Shown here piece by piece: positions 7,733 through 15,730 of a stretch of DNA of 35,747 nt; within the stretch, counting starts at the first letter, position 1; each line of letters opens with the position of its first letter. The stretch comes from an uncultured bacterium (GTDB lineage: Bacteria > Actinomycetota > Coriobacteriia > Coriobacteriales > Eggerthellaceae). The stretch is from the NCBI GenBank assembly GCA_947564525.1, contig CANOCK010000006.1:1-35747 (forward strand), written 5' to 3'. Made by a program: the position numbers and the translations under genes. Under the pieces are notes generated by a model, which was given only the letters and a program-made list of their open reading frames with translations, was not told the DNA's origin and did no database searches.

Positions 7733-10700
7733 TTACGAGCCCGCCAGCCCCACCATGTACACGAGCCTGAGGATGGGCCGGGAGCGGTCGTCGATGGCGA
7801 CGTCGGAGAGGGGCAGGTCGGCCGCGCAGTCGATGCCGTAGCGCACGCGCAGGGTGCCAGGCGAGGACACAGAGGAGGCGGGCGGGACGACGAGGTCCAA
7901 CGAGGAGAGGTCCTGGGGGCTCGCCATGGCGCCGTGGGGCGGCCGGTCGGCCGGCAGCTCGTAGAGCCCCGAGAGCGGGAAGGAGAGCCGCTGCGCGCCG
8001 TCGGCGTCGGCCGACAGCACGAGCGAGACCTTCATGAGGTTGCCGGCCTTGGCCTCGTCGCCCGACGCGAAGAGGCCGAGCGCGCCCTGCCGATGGCCCA
8101 TGGCCGTGCCGGCCTCCTGGCCGAAGGCCGCGACCTGCACCTCGCCTGAGGACCACGAGCGGAACTCGCCGGTGGCATGACCCGAGCCGTCCGGGCCCGA
8201 GGCCACCACGCGCCCCTGCTCCCAGTCCACCGTGAGGTCCAGGTCCACGCTTATGGGCACGTCCACGCGGAGGTCTGCGACCCACTTCGCCGTGAAGGTG
8301 GCGGTGGTGGCGGGCTCCTGGCCCTCCACGGCCCTCTCCCCGTAGGAGATGGGCACCGCCGCGACGTCACCCTCCGCGGCCTTGAGCTTGCCGCCTGCGA
8401 GCGTGGCCCCGGCATCGAAGGAGTAGGCCGCCCCGTCCGGCCCCGTCGCCTCCCAGCCCGCGAACAGGTAGCCCGAGCGCTTGGGGGCCGCGGCGAGCGT
8501 CACGTCCTGGTCGAACGCGGCCGATACCGCCTTGCCCGCAGCAGCATCGTCCCAGGCGCCGCCGGCCGGGTCGAAGGCCACGCGGTAGGCGTTGGCGTCC
8601 CAGCGAGCCAGGGCCCCCGCGCCCCAGTTGAAGTCCCACACGTAGGAGCTCTTCCCGTCAGGGCCGTAGAGGCATAGGGCCCCGTCCTCCCAGCATTGCA
8701 TGCCGGGATGGGCCTCCGTCGACTCGTTCCTTATCCAGTAGCCGTCGAAGGAGTAACCGAGCCGCGTCGGCAGGTCCTCCTCGGGGATGTCCGGCAGCAC
8801 CTTGCCCACCGTACCCCGCGCCTGGGGCTCGCCAGAGCCTCCGTTGGGAATCAGCCTCATCGCATAGCTCGGCCAGATGGCGTAGATGGTGCCTTCGTCC
8901 TCGGTGAGGACGTAGCCCTCGGGCAGCCGCGCGCGGCCCTCCGGGTCGCGTGCCCAGCCGGCCGAAGGGACATCGACGACATCAGAGAAGCCATGGGTAT
9001 CCCTGAGCGCCAGGAGGTAGCCTGAGCGGAAACGGCCCGCATAGCGCGAGTGGTACCTCTCTCCCGTGGGCCATGGGTCCTTATACTCCACCGTACCGCC
9101 CACGAGGCGGCTGCCAGCCCAGTAGGCCCCCGAGCCGCACCCACGTATAGCGAAGTCCTCGTCGGCACTAGGGTTGCCCGTCAGAGGCCAATGGGAAAGG
9201 CGCGCCACGCCGTCGATGTCGGTGAGGTCGCGGTCGACGAAGGAACCGGGCGCACGGTCGTAGCCGTTCACGTCGATGGTGGTGGTGCCCGCAGCGAAGC
9301 TCCCCTCGGTCCAGAAGGCGTAGAGGGTGCACTTGTCCTGGTCCTTGTCCCAGGCGGTGACGGGCTGGCCGTCGGAGCGGTAGTAGCAGGTGCCGCCCGT
9401 CGGCGAGTCGTAGTAGCCCTCGAACTTGAAGCCCGGCCGCACCGGCATGGAGGCTGCGGGGAGCACCTGGTCGTAGGTGGCCCTCACGCTGGCGGTGCCG
9501 CCCGAGCCGCCGTTGGGGTCGAGCGTGACCGCGCACTCGATGGGCTCCCATCGGGCGGTGTAGGTGCCTCCTGCCTCGATCATCTTGCCGCTCCACTCAT
9601 CCTGACCTAGCTCGTCGCCGAATCTGTTCGTGGCGTCCCAGCCCGTAGTGCGATACCCGGTGCGCTCAAGGTGCATATGCTTGGCCTCCACCCCCTCGCC
9701 TGCACGGGTCTCGTAGTACACCGAGGTCCCATCGGCGCCAACCGTCGTCGCCCCTACCCAAGTAATGACCTGCTTGTTGGGATCTTTAGTTCCGGTCCAG
9801 TGATCAGTGCCCATTACATGTGTCCGTAAAGTTCCCCCGTTAGGGTCAAACACCGCTTCGCGCTTAGCCTTAGCAAGGAAGACCGTTACGGTGTCGTCTC
9901 TTTCGGTTGAGATGTTCGGGGCTTTCTGCTCGAAGGCGTAGTCCGGCCTCGACGATCCCTGCGTCCGGCTCCAGCCATAGCATTCGTAATCAGGAAGCCC
10001 TTCATAGGCTTGCATATCCGCCCAAAGTCCAGGTGTCTGCCATCGAGGCCCATTGTCTCCAGGTATGGCAGCAGCTTGTTTGTCGTATTCGAAGGTCTCG
10101 GTCGTGTAAGTCTGAGTGCCATCAAAGCTCTTGAATTCGACGGTATAGTTGTTAGGCTTCGGGTAGGTGCTCAGCGTAGTTTCGCGTAATCCCCAAAAAG
10201 CTGTATTTTGCGGGTATGTTCTGTCCTCGTTGACAAGCTTTGTCCCGAACACGGGCTTGCCATCTGGTCCAAAGGTGGTTTCGTACCAACCGTCGCAATG
10301 GTAGCCGGTATCGAGCGATATGGGCGTAGCTCCAAATTTCTCCTTGTGGTAAGCTCCTCGCCACATGGGCAGCGGAGAGTCGGCCTTGTACGTTCCATCT
10401 TTTGCGTACCGGCGAAGTTTTATCTCCACCCATCCATGATGAGCGTAGATCGGGTTGTTCCAGTGATCGGTCCTATCCAGCACGCTGTTCAAGCTGGTCA
10501 GAAGCGAGTCATCATTGAGGGTAGCTGACCAGCCAATCAGGTCGTTGCCCTCGTAGGGATAGTCATAGCGATCCTCGGGCGCAAAGCAGTGTATCCAGTA
10601 TCGTCGTTTAGACCCATCAGCTCCATCGACGGCGATTCGAACGTGCTTTTCGTCTTCAAATCGGATGCTCGTTCCGGTCAACGCGAGCCTCGTTCTGTTG

Positions 10701-12016
10701 TGCTCTGTTAGAGAGCTGCGACCATCGGCATACACTATGTACTCCCAAATAGGGCATCCGTTGCCACAAATGGTGAGAGAGCGAATAGGACTAGCCGCTA
10801 CCGCGGAGCCAAGGAGCACATCGGCCGAAGTCATAGCAGGCCTATAGGCCACCTCGGCAAAACCCGCGTCCAACCATGGCCCGGCATCTACCTCGTCAGA
10901 GAGGCAGACCTTGACCCTGGATGCTACCAGCTCGGCGGGGGCGCCTGTCTCACTGCTGAGCGCATCCGGGGCGACAGAGCGCACGCTACCGGACGCATCG
11001 ATTCGGCCCAGCTCGGCGCAGCCCTCCAAAGAGCCAGCGGCAACGGTCGCGCATCCATCGGCGATGGCGACCTCGGTCGCTCCGGCAGGCGCGCGCAGCA
11101 GGGTCTCGCCAGCAGCGTCGTATAGGCAACCATTCCACGAGGAGAAGGCTGCACTGCCCGCTTCCACAGAGATGGCCGTGACGCCTGCGCAATGCGAGAA
11201 CGCAGACGGCGGCACCACCTCCGCTTCCTTGGGGATGCGGGCAGCGCCCTGCTTGCCCTCGGGAATGAGCAAGAGGCGTGTTCCATCGGCATCGAAGAGC
11301 ATGCCGTCGTAGGAGGAGTAGGCGGGGTTGCCCTCGGCCACCTCGATGGTGCCGACCGAAGAGTTCCAGAAGGCAGCCTCATCGACGGATTCGACGGTGG
11401 CGGGTATCGCGACCGTAAGGGCATCGCAGCCGACGAAGGCGCGAGGGCCGATGGCGACCACGGAGTAGACGACGCCGTCGCAAACGACGGATTCGGGGAC
11501 AACCAAGGCGCTGCCATCGGAGCGCTCGGAAGACACCTCCTCTGGCGAGGGCTGGGGCGAACCCGCCCCGACGGAGGCTTGCCCTGTGGCGCCATGCGGC
11601 AGCAGCTCCAAGTCGTCGCCTTCAGCCAAGGGGGCTCCGTCAGGCTCGACAGCAGAACCGCCGACCAGACCATCAGCGAGCGTCTGGGGCGCAACGGCCA
11701 CGAGAGCGATCCGTCCCTTGCCCACGATGGCATAGGTCGACCCCTCCACGACAAAGGAGCCGGGCACAGGCTCGGCAGGCTCCTCGCCCAGAGCAACGTC
11801 AGCGCTCACCCGCAAGGCCTCTGTAGCGAGAGCCGAAGCGAGCAGCCCAGGGCCCCTGGCCCCAGCATCAGCAGAGGTCCCCATCCCGGCAGCCCCAAGG
11901 ACCTGAGCGCCTTCTCCGGCAACGGCAGGGCGCACGACCGCCCAGGAGGCGGTCAGAGCCAGGGCGAGCAGGACCAGCAGCAGCTTGGGGATTCGAGAAA
12001 CAACAGGGGCTCGCAT
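7733..12016 (-). CDS. Giant secreted surface protein with BspA-type LRR and InlB B-repeats
   Basis: 1427 residues, ATG start behind GAAGGAG with 9-base spacing. Residues 1-33 form a signal peptide (RIPKLLLVLLALALTASWAVV, then AVA). Residues of about 165-360 hold BspA-like leucine-rich units, for example YSVVAIGPRAFVGCDALT and VVPPSAFSHCAGVTAISV. From about 625 to 1247 come at least five InlB B-repeat/Listeria-Bacteroides units with the DPNGG...GY.F.GW pattern, at about 625-700, 718-825, 830-902, 1050-1140 and 1142-1247. The last 180 residues are beta-rich and have no LPXTG motif or terminal membrane segment, so the mode of cell attachment is unclear. Such proteins usually mediate adhesion or matrix binding. 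Codons for residues of about 390-750 are clearly less GC-rich than the rest. It sits between a response regulator and the ABC operon it should control. Confidence 0.9.
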   Translation of the reverse strand: MRAPVVSRIPKLLLVLLALALTASWAVVRPAVAGEGAQVLGAAGMGTSADAGARGPGLLASALATEALRVSADVALGEEPAEPVPGSFVVEGSTYAIVGKGRIALVAVAPQTLADGLVGGSAVEPDGAPLAEGDDLELLPHGATGQASVGAGSPQPSPEEVSSERSDGSALVVPESVVCDGVVYSVVAIGPRAFVGCDALTVAIPATVESVDEAAFWNSSVGTIEVAEGNPAYSSYDGMLFDADGTRLLLIPEGKQGAARIPKEAEVVPPSAFSHCAGVTAISVEAGSAAFSSWNGCLYDAAGETLLRAPAGATEVAIADGCATVAAGSLEGCAELGRIDASGSVRSVAPDALSSETGAPAELVASRVKVCLSDEVDAGPWLDAGFAEVAYRPAMTSADVLLGSAVAASPIRSLTICGNGCPIWEYIVYADGRSSLTEHNRTRLALTGTSIRFEDEKHVRIAVDGADGSKRRYWIHCFAPEDRYDYPYEGNDLIGWSATLNDDSLLTSLNSVLDRTDHWNNPIYAHHGWVEIKLRRYAKDGTYKADSPLPMWRGAYHKEKFGATPISLDTGYHCDGWYETTFGPDGKPVFGTKLVNEDRTYPQNTAFWGLRETTLSTYPKPNNYTVEFKSFDGTQTYTTETFEYDKQAAAIPGDNGPRWQTPGLWADMQAYEGLPDYECYGWSRTQGSSRPDYAFEQKAPNISTERDDTVTVFLAKAKREAVFDPNGGTLRTHVMGTDHWTGTKDPNKQVITWVGATTVGADGTSVYYETRAGEGVEAKHMHLERTGYRTTGWDATNRFGDELGQDEWSGKMIEAGGTYTARWEPIECAVTLDPNGGSGGTASVRATYDQVLPAASMPVRPGFKFEGYYDSPTGGTCYYRSDGQPVTAWDKDQDKCTLYAFWTEGSFAAGTTTIDVNGYDRAPGSFVDRDLTDIDGVARLSHWPLTGNPSADEDFAIRGCGSGAYWAGSRLVGGTVEYKDPWPTGERYHSRYAGRFRSGYLLALRDTHGFSDVVDVPSAGWARDPEGRARLPEGYVLTEDEGTIYAIWPSYAMRLIPNGGSGEPQARGTVGKVLPDIPEEDLPTRLGYSFDGYWIRNESTEAHPGMQCWEDGALCLYGPDGKSSYVWDFNWGAGALARWDANAYRVAFDPAGGAWDDAAAGKAVSAAFDQDVTLAAAPKRSGYLFAGWEATGPDGAAYSFDAGATLAGGKLKAAEGDVAAVPISYGERAVEGQEPATTATFTAKWVADLRVDVPISVDLDLTVDWEQGRVVASGPDGSGHATGEFRSWSSGEVQVAAFGQEAGTAMGHRQGALGLFASGDEAKAGNLMKVSLVLSADADGAQRLSFPLSGLYELPADRPPHGAMASPQDLSSLDLVVPPASSVSSPGTLRVRYGIDCAADLPLSDVAIDDRSRPILRLVYMVGLAGS

Positions 12017-12406
12017 TGCGACCTGCTCCTTCCGGCGACGTGGCTACGTACCACTGCGGAGGAAGCCCCGTTCCGTCATCGGCAAATGTGGCTCAAGCGA
12101 GTAAGGAGGGCATCCACCACAGTCGCCTAAACCGCAAGATTACGCAGAATTTGGTTTGGGTTGCTCTCTGCCAAATACGGATCTTGAAAGGCAGATGCCC
12201 TCTTTACCCCCTATTCAACAAAGAACCCCAAACAGAGCATGTATTCGATTCTGCGTAATTTCCCGATCAGGGAATCACGGTTTAGGCAGCTGTGAGCATA
12301 GCAAGCGCCTCGGCAACATGCAAGGAGCATTCCGAAACTCAATTCCTCACATGCGAAAACGGCAGGTTCGCTAGAGAATGCGAAGGTGCCCGACCACAAC
12401 CGCCGC
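12017..12406. other. 390-base spacer upstream of the surface-protein gene
   Basis: No gene is recognised. Much of it (about 12130-12370) is unusually AT-rich for this window and holds a nested inverted repeat (12118-12294). The surface-protein gene has its ribosome binding site GAAGGAG just above 12024, so its promoter probably lies between that and the repeat; I cannot place it. The response regulator stop is at 12407, with no clear terminator after it. Confidence 0.45.
12118..12294. repeat. Nested inverted-repeat element, 177 bases, AT-rich
   Basis: Outer ends: CACAG-TC-GCCTAAACCG (12118-12134) is inverted at 12278-12294 as CACAG-CT-GCCTAAACCG, 15 of 17 matching. Inside, ATTACGCAGAAT (12139-12150) is perfectly inverted at 12248-12259. 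Next, TTTGGGTT (12155-12162) pairs with AACCCCAAA (12224-12232) with one bulge, and TCTGCC (12167-12172) with GGCAGA (12190-12195). The right arm carries an extra small palindrome, TTCCCGATCAGGGAA (12260-12274). All helices nest, so one strand can fold into a single long hairpin, as miniature transposable elements or structured RNAs do. There is no coding capacity. Confidence 0.6.
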
Positions 12407-13126
12407 CTAGCCGGCGCTCAGCTTGAAGCCGATGCCCCAGACCGTCTGGACGTAGCCGTCGGTGCCGGTGGGCTTCAGCTTGGCGCGCAGGTTGGACACA
12501 TGGGCGCTCACGGTGCTCTCCTGGGCGACGTAGGGCTCGCCCCAGGCGCGCTCGAACAGCTCCTGCTTGGTGAAGACACGGCCAGGGTGCTCGGCCAAGA
12601 GCTCGGCGATGGCGTACTCGGTGCGCGTCAGAGCCAGCTCCTCCCCGTCGACGGAAAGGGTGCGAGCCGCGCGGTCGACGGCCCATCGACCGCGGCGCAG
12701 CACGCCCCCATCGCCCACGCCGGAGCCAGCCGCGCTGCCCTCGCCAATCGCCCGATGACGCAGTTGCACCGCCACGCGGGCCGCCAGCTCATCGAGGTCG
12801 AAGGGCTTGACCAGGTAGTCGTCGGCGCCGAGCCCCAGCAGGCTCACCTTGTCGGCCGCCGTCGTGCGGGCCGAGACCACGATGATGGGCAGCGCCGGGT
12901 CGGCAGCACGCACCGCCTCCACCACCGACTCGCCTGGGGCTCCTGGCAGCATCAAATCGGTTATGACCAGGTCGAAGCGCTGCTGTCCCAGCAGCAGCCG
13001 AGCCTCGGAGCCCGAGAAGGCCGCCACGGCCCCATGGCCCTCGCGCGCCAGCCGCGCGCACACCACCTCGTTGATGGCAGCGTCGTCCTCCACCACCAGG
13101 ATACGAGCGCTCTCGCTTTCCGCCAA
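12407..13126 (-). CDS. OmpR-family response regulator
   Basis: 239 residues, TTG start behind AAGGTGGG. The receiver domain spans about 8-120, with acidic pair Asp14/Asp15, phospho-acceptor Asp57 (VITDLML), Ser85 and Lys107 (VKPFD) all in place. A 20-residue Gly/Ser-rich linker leads to a winged-helix DNA-binding domain at about 142-236 (LTRTEYAIAELLAEHPGRVFTKQEL and STVSAHVSNLRAKL). It is divergent from the DMT permease gene. There is no kinase gene beside it; the nearest is at 3947-4846 on the same strand, beyond the surface protein and the ABC genes. I infer that these two form one pair and that the ABC operon, with its direct repeats at 6976-7016, is the target. Confidence 0.92.
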   Translation of the reverse strand: MAESESARILVVEDDAAINEVVCARLAREGHGAVAAFSGSEARLLLGQQRFDLVITDLMLPGAPGESVVEAVRAADPALPIIVVSARTTAADKVSLLGLGADDYLVKPFDLDELAARVAVQLRHRAIGEGSAAGSGVGDGGVLRRGRWAVDRAARTLSVDGEELALTRTEYAIAELLAEHPGRVFTKQELFERAWGEPYVAQESTVSAHVSNLRAKLKPTGTDGYVQTVWGIGFKLSAG

Positions 13127-13199
13127 TCGAGCCCACCTTCTCCCCTTCGCATGCGCATTTCTCGCCTATGATAGCCCCAACCGAAAGGAGGCGCACCCG

Positions 13200-14129
13200 A
13201 TGAACGTCACCCTGCGCAGCGCAGCGCTCGTGCTCCTGGCCGGCATCAGCTACGGTGCCACAGCGCCCATCATCAAGCTGGCCCACGGGGCGGGTTTCAC
13301 CTGGCAGCAGATCACCGCTGGGCAGTCCACCTACGGCGTGCTGCTGTTCTTGCTGGCGCTCGCAGTGGTGCGCCTGCGAGGCCAGCGGTGGCAGCGCCTG
13401 GCACCGCGCCAACTGCTGAAGCTGCTCGGCACCGGCGTGGTCACCTGCTGCACCTGCGCGCTGTACAGCATTGCGCTGGGCTACCTGCCCGTGGCCGTGG
13501 CGCTCACGCTGTTGTTCCAGTTCACCTGGGTAGGCGTGCTCATCCAGGTGATCGCAACGCAGCGCGCGCCGAGCAAGGCCGAGGTGGCATCGGCAGCCAT
13601 CGTGCTGGTGGGCACCCTTGCTGCCAGCGGGCTGCTGTCCACGGAACTGACCATCGACTACCACCCCATCGGGATGGCTTGCGGCATGGGGTCGGCGGTG
13701 TCTTGCGCGCTGTTCATGTTCTTCACCAGTCGCGTGGAAACCGATCTGCCCACCATCCAGCGCGGGCTGGTCATCTGCTGCGGCTCGGCGATTCTGGCCT
13801 ACACGCTGTGCCCCACCTACCTCATCGACGGGGTCGTGCTGGCCCAAGCCCCCTTCGGCGCACCCCAAGGGCTCTTCGCGCTGCTGCTGCCGGTCATCCT
13901 GTTCGGGCTAGGCGGCCCTCATCTGCCCACGGGCATCGTGTCCATTTTGGCATCGGCGGAGCTGCCCACTTCCATCGTGCTTAGCCTGGTGATGCTGAGC
14001 GAGCCCATCGATGCCATCCAGGCCGCGGGCGTCATAACCATCCTGGTCGGAGTCGTGGTGTCCCAAGCGCCCACGCTCGCCGAGCTGGGGGGCCAGCGCA
14101 AGCAGGGCGGCCCGCCGCAGCCGCGCTGA
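13200..14129 (+). CDS. DMT-superfamily (EamA) permease
   Basis: 309 residues, ATG start preceded by AAAGGAGG (13184-13191). Ten hydrophobic segments in two five-segment halves fit the EamA drug/metabolite transporter fold. EamA-like features include the early AGISYGATAPIIKLA segment and the final VITILVGVVVSQ helix. It lies in the inner membrane and probably moves a small metabolite or amino acid outward; the substrate cannot be read from sequence. A possible -10, TATGAT, is at 13167-13172, but no good -35 is seen. It is transcribed away from the response regulator and followed by the ATPase cassette 100 bases downstream. Confidence 0.88.
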   Translation: MNVTLRSAALVLLAGISYGATAPIIKLAHGAGFTWQQITAGQSTYGVLLFLLALAVVRLRGQRWQRLAPRQLLKLLGTGVVTCCTCALYSIALGYLPVAVALTLLFQFTWVGVLIQVIATQRAPSKAEVASAAIVLVGTLAASGLLSTELTIDYHPIGMACGMGSAVSCALFMFFTSRVETDLPTIQRGLVICCGSAILAYTLCPTYLIDGVVLAQAPFGAPQGLFALLLPVILFGLGGPHLPTGIVSILASAELPTSIVLSLVMLSEPIDAIQAAGVITILVGVVVSQAPTLAELGGQRKQGGPPQPR

Positions 14130-14230
14130 GCCAGGCTGTCGGCAAGCCCGCCGATTCGCGGCGCCATCACCTGCCAAGGCCCACAGAGCCGCAAGCACTG
14201 CACCCGCCTTCTCATCCGGCGGGAAGATGA

Positions 14231-14261
14231 TGTAAAATCCGGAGAGCATTCCGGATTTTGC
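14231..14261. repeat. Left palindromic end of the DUF4143 ATPase cassette
   Basis: Arms AAAATCCGGA and TCCGGATTTT surround the loop GAGCAT (14234-14259). Including flanks, the left copy starts TGTAAAATCCGGA and ends TCCGGATTTTGC. The right copy at 15583-15613 is its inverted counterpart in both flanks, but its loop reads the same way. It may also serve as a terminator for the DMT permease gene or as an operator of the ATPase gene, whose start lies 18 bases downstream. Confidence 0.6.
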
Positions 14262-14278
14262 ACAGATTCGAGGACCCT

Positions 14279-15556
14279 ATGTACATCTCCCGCGCCCTAG
14301 AGCCCGTGGTCCGCCGCTACTCGGAGCACTTCAAGGCCGTCGTGGTCACCGGGCCGCGCCAGGTAGGCAAGACCACCATGCTCAAGCACCTCATGGCCCA
14401 GGACGAGGAGCAGGGCATCGAGCGCTCCTACGTCACCATGGACGACACCGCCCTCCGGCAACTGGCCGTCGGTGACCCGGCGCTCTTCCTCCAGCGCTAC
14501 AAGGCCCCTATCCTGATCGACGAGATACAGAAGGCTCCCGAGCTGCTCCCCTATATAAAGATGGCCCTCGACGAAGCCAAAGGCAACGGCCTGTTCTGGC
14601 TGACGGGGTCGCAGCCCTTCCATCTGATGAGGCACGTGTCGGAATCGCTCGCGGGACGCGTCGGCATCATCGAGATGCTCGGCCTCTCCAACGCGGAGCT
14701 GGCCGGAACGCCCTCGGAGCCCTTCGCCCCTAGCGAAGACTACTTCCTGCGCCGCGTCGCCAGCATGCCCGCCTTCGATGTCAGGGAGGCATTCGCGCGC
14801 ATCGCCACCGGATCGCTGCCCGCCATCCGCACGCTGCCGCCCAACCTGCATGCAGGCGGCTATGAGTCCTACATCGACACCTACGTGATGCGCGATATCC
14901 GCGACCTCGCCCAGGTCACCGACGAGCTCAAGTTCAGGAGGTTCCTCTCGGCCTGCGCGGCGCTCACCTCCCGTCCTGTCGTCTATGCCGAGCTCGCCCG
15001 CCTGGCCGACATCGACGAGAAGACGGCGAAGGCATGGCTCTCGCTCTTGGTCAGCTCTTACCTTGTGAAGGTGGTGCCCCCCTACGCCAACAGCCTCGTG
15101 AAGCGGCTGACCAAGCGGCCGATCATGCACTTCACCGATGTCGGCCTTGCCGCCTATCTGGCTGGCTGGACCACCCCTGAGACCATGGAGCTCGGCGCTA
15201 TGGCAGGCCAGCTCTTCGAGACCTACGCCTACAGCGAGCTCTGCAAGAGCTTCGTCAACGCTGGGCAACAGGCGCCGTTCCACTTCTTCAGGACCAGCAC
15301 GCAAAAAGAGATAGACCTCCTGCTCGAGCATGACAACATGCTCTTCCCCATCGAAGTGAAGAAGAGCGCGTCTCCGACGAAGGGCGATGCCCGCAACTTC
15401 TCTGCGCTGCAGCCCATGAGCGAAGATGTCGCCGACATCCCTGCCGCCTTAGCAGCCTTCAAGCGCGATATCGGCATTGGCACTGTTCTGTGCATGGCTC
15501 AGGACACGTTCCCCATTTCGCAGAATGCTTGGGCTTTTCCCGTTTGGGCTATCTAA
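14279..15556 (+). CDS. AAA-family ATPase with DUF4143 domain
   Basis: 425 residues from the ATG at 14279, chosen because GAGGA lies 4 bases upstream; an in-frame TTG at 14258 overlaps the palindrome and is less likely. Walker A is GPRQVGKTT (about 26-34) and Walker B is PILIDEIQKAPEL (about 80). Next comes the helical DUF4143 region (YVMRDIRDLAQV to FTDVGLAAYLAGW). The C-terminus has the nuclease-like strand pattern EIDLLLEHDNMLFPIEVKK. Proteins of this family are widespread, often multicopy, and have no settled function; links to defence, restriction-like or toxin-antitoxin roles have been suggested. G+C falls toward the 3' end (29 of 60 in the line at 15301). Identical palindromes bracket the gene, suggesting it moves as a unit. 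Confidence 0.9.
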   Translation: MYISRALEPVVRRYSEHFKAVVVTGPRQVGKTTMLKHLMAQDEEQGIERSYVTMDDTALRQLAVGDPALFLQRYKAPILIDEIQKAPELLPYIKMALDEAKGNGLFWLTGSQPFHLMRHVSESLAGRVGIIEMLGLSNAELAGTPSEPFAPSEDYFLRRVASMPAFDVREAFARIATGSLPAIRTLPPNLHAGGYESYIDTYVMRDIRDLAQVTDELKFRRFLSACAALTSRPVVYAELARLADIDEKTAKAWLSLLVSSYLVKVVPPYANSLVKRLTKRPIMHFTDVGLAAYLAGWTTPETMELGAMAGQLFETYAYSELCKSFVNAGQQAPFHFFRTSTQKEIDLLLEHDNMLFPIEVKKSASPTKGDARNFSALQPMSEDVADIPAALAAFKRDIGIGTVLCMAQDTFPISQNAWAFPVWAI

Positions 15557-15582
15557 CGTAGTCGCCTGCTTGTAGTAAGATC

Positions 15583-15613
15583 GCAAAATCCGGAGAGCAT
15601 TCCGGATTTTACA
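15583..15613. repeat. Right palindromic end of the DUF4143 ATPase cassette
   Basis: This is the second copy of the palindrome: core 15585-15610, identical over all 26 bases to 14234-14259, starting 26 bases after the ATPase stop. The outer flanks are exchanged relative to the left copy (GC before, ACA after), so the two ends form a 31-base inverted pair differing only in the 6-base loop orientation. The A4-stem-T4 layout could also act as a weak bidirectional terminator. Confidence 0.6.
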
Positions 15614-15665
15614 AGCAACCGCAGTTATCCCAGTTCAGACGCCGTCCCCATGCCGCCCTGAACGC

Positions 15666-15695
15666 AAAAAGAGCCCGGGGCGCACCCCAGGCTCT
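15666..15695 (-). terminator. Intrinsic terminator of the citrate synthase-acyl-CoA ligase operon
   Basis: On the minus strand AGAGCC-T-GGGG pairs with CCCC-G-GGCTCT around a TGCG loop, followed at once by TTTTT (15670-15666). It lies 35 bases after the ligase stop codon and is the clearest rho-independent terminator on this strand. Confidence 0.85.
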
Positions 15696-15730
15696 CTCAC
15701 GAACAAACCCTGCATGGCAGGCAAAGCGCC

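Noticed and set aside
7733-7900. LPXTG sorting signal at the end of the surface protein
   Set aside because: The C-terminus has no LPXTG-like motif, hydrophobic anchor or basic tail.
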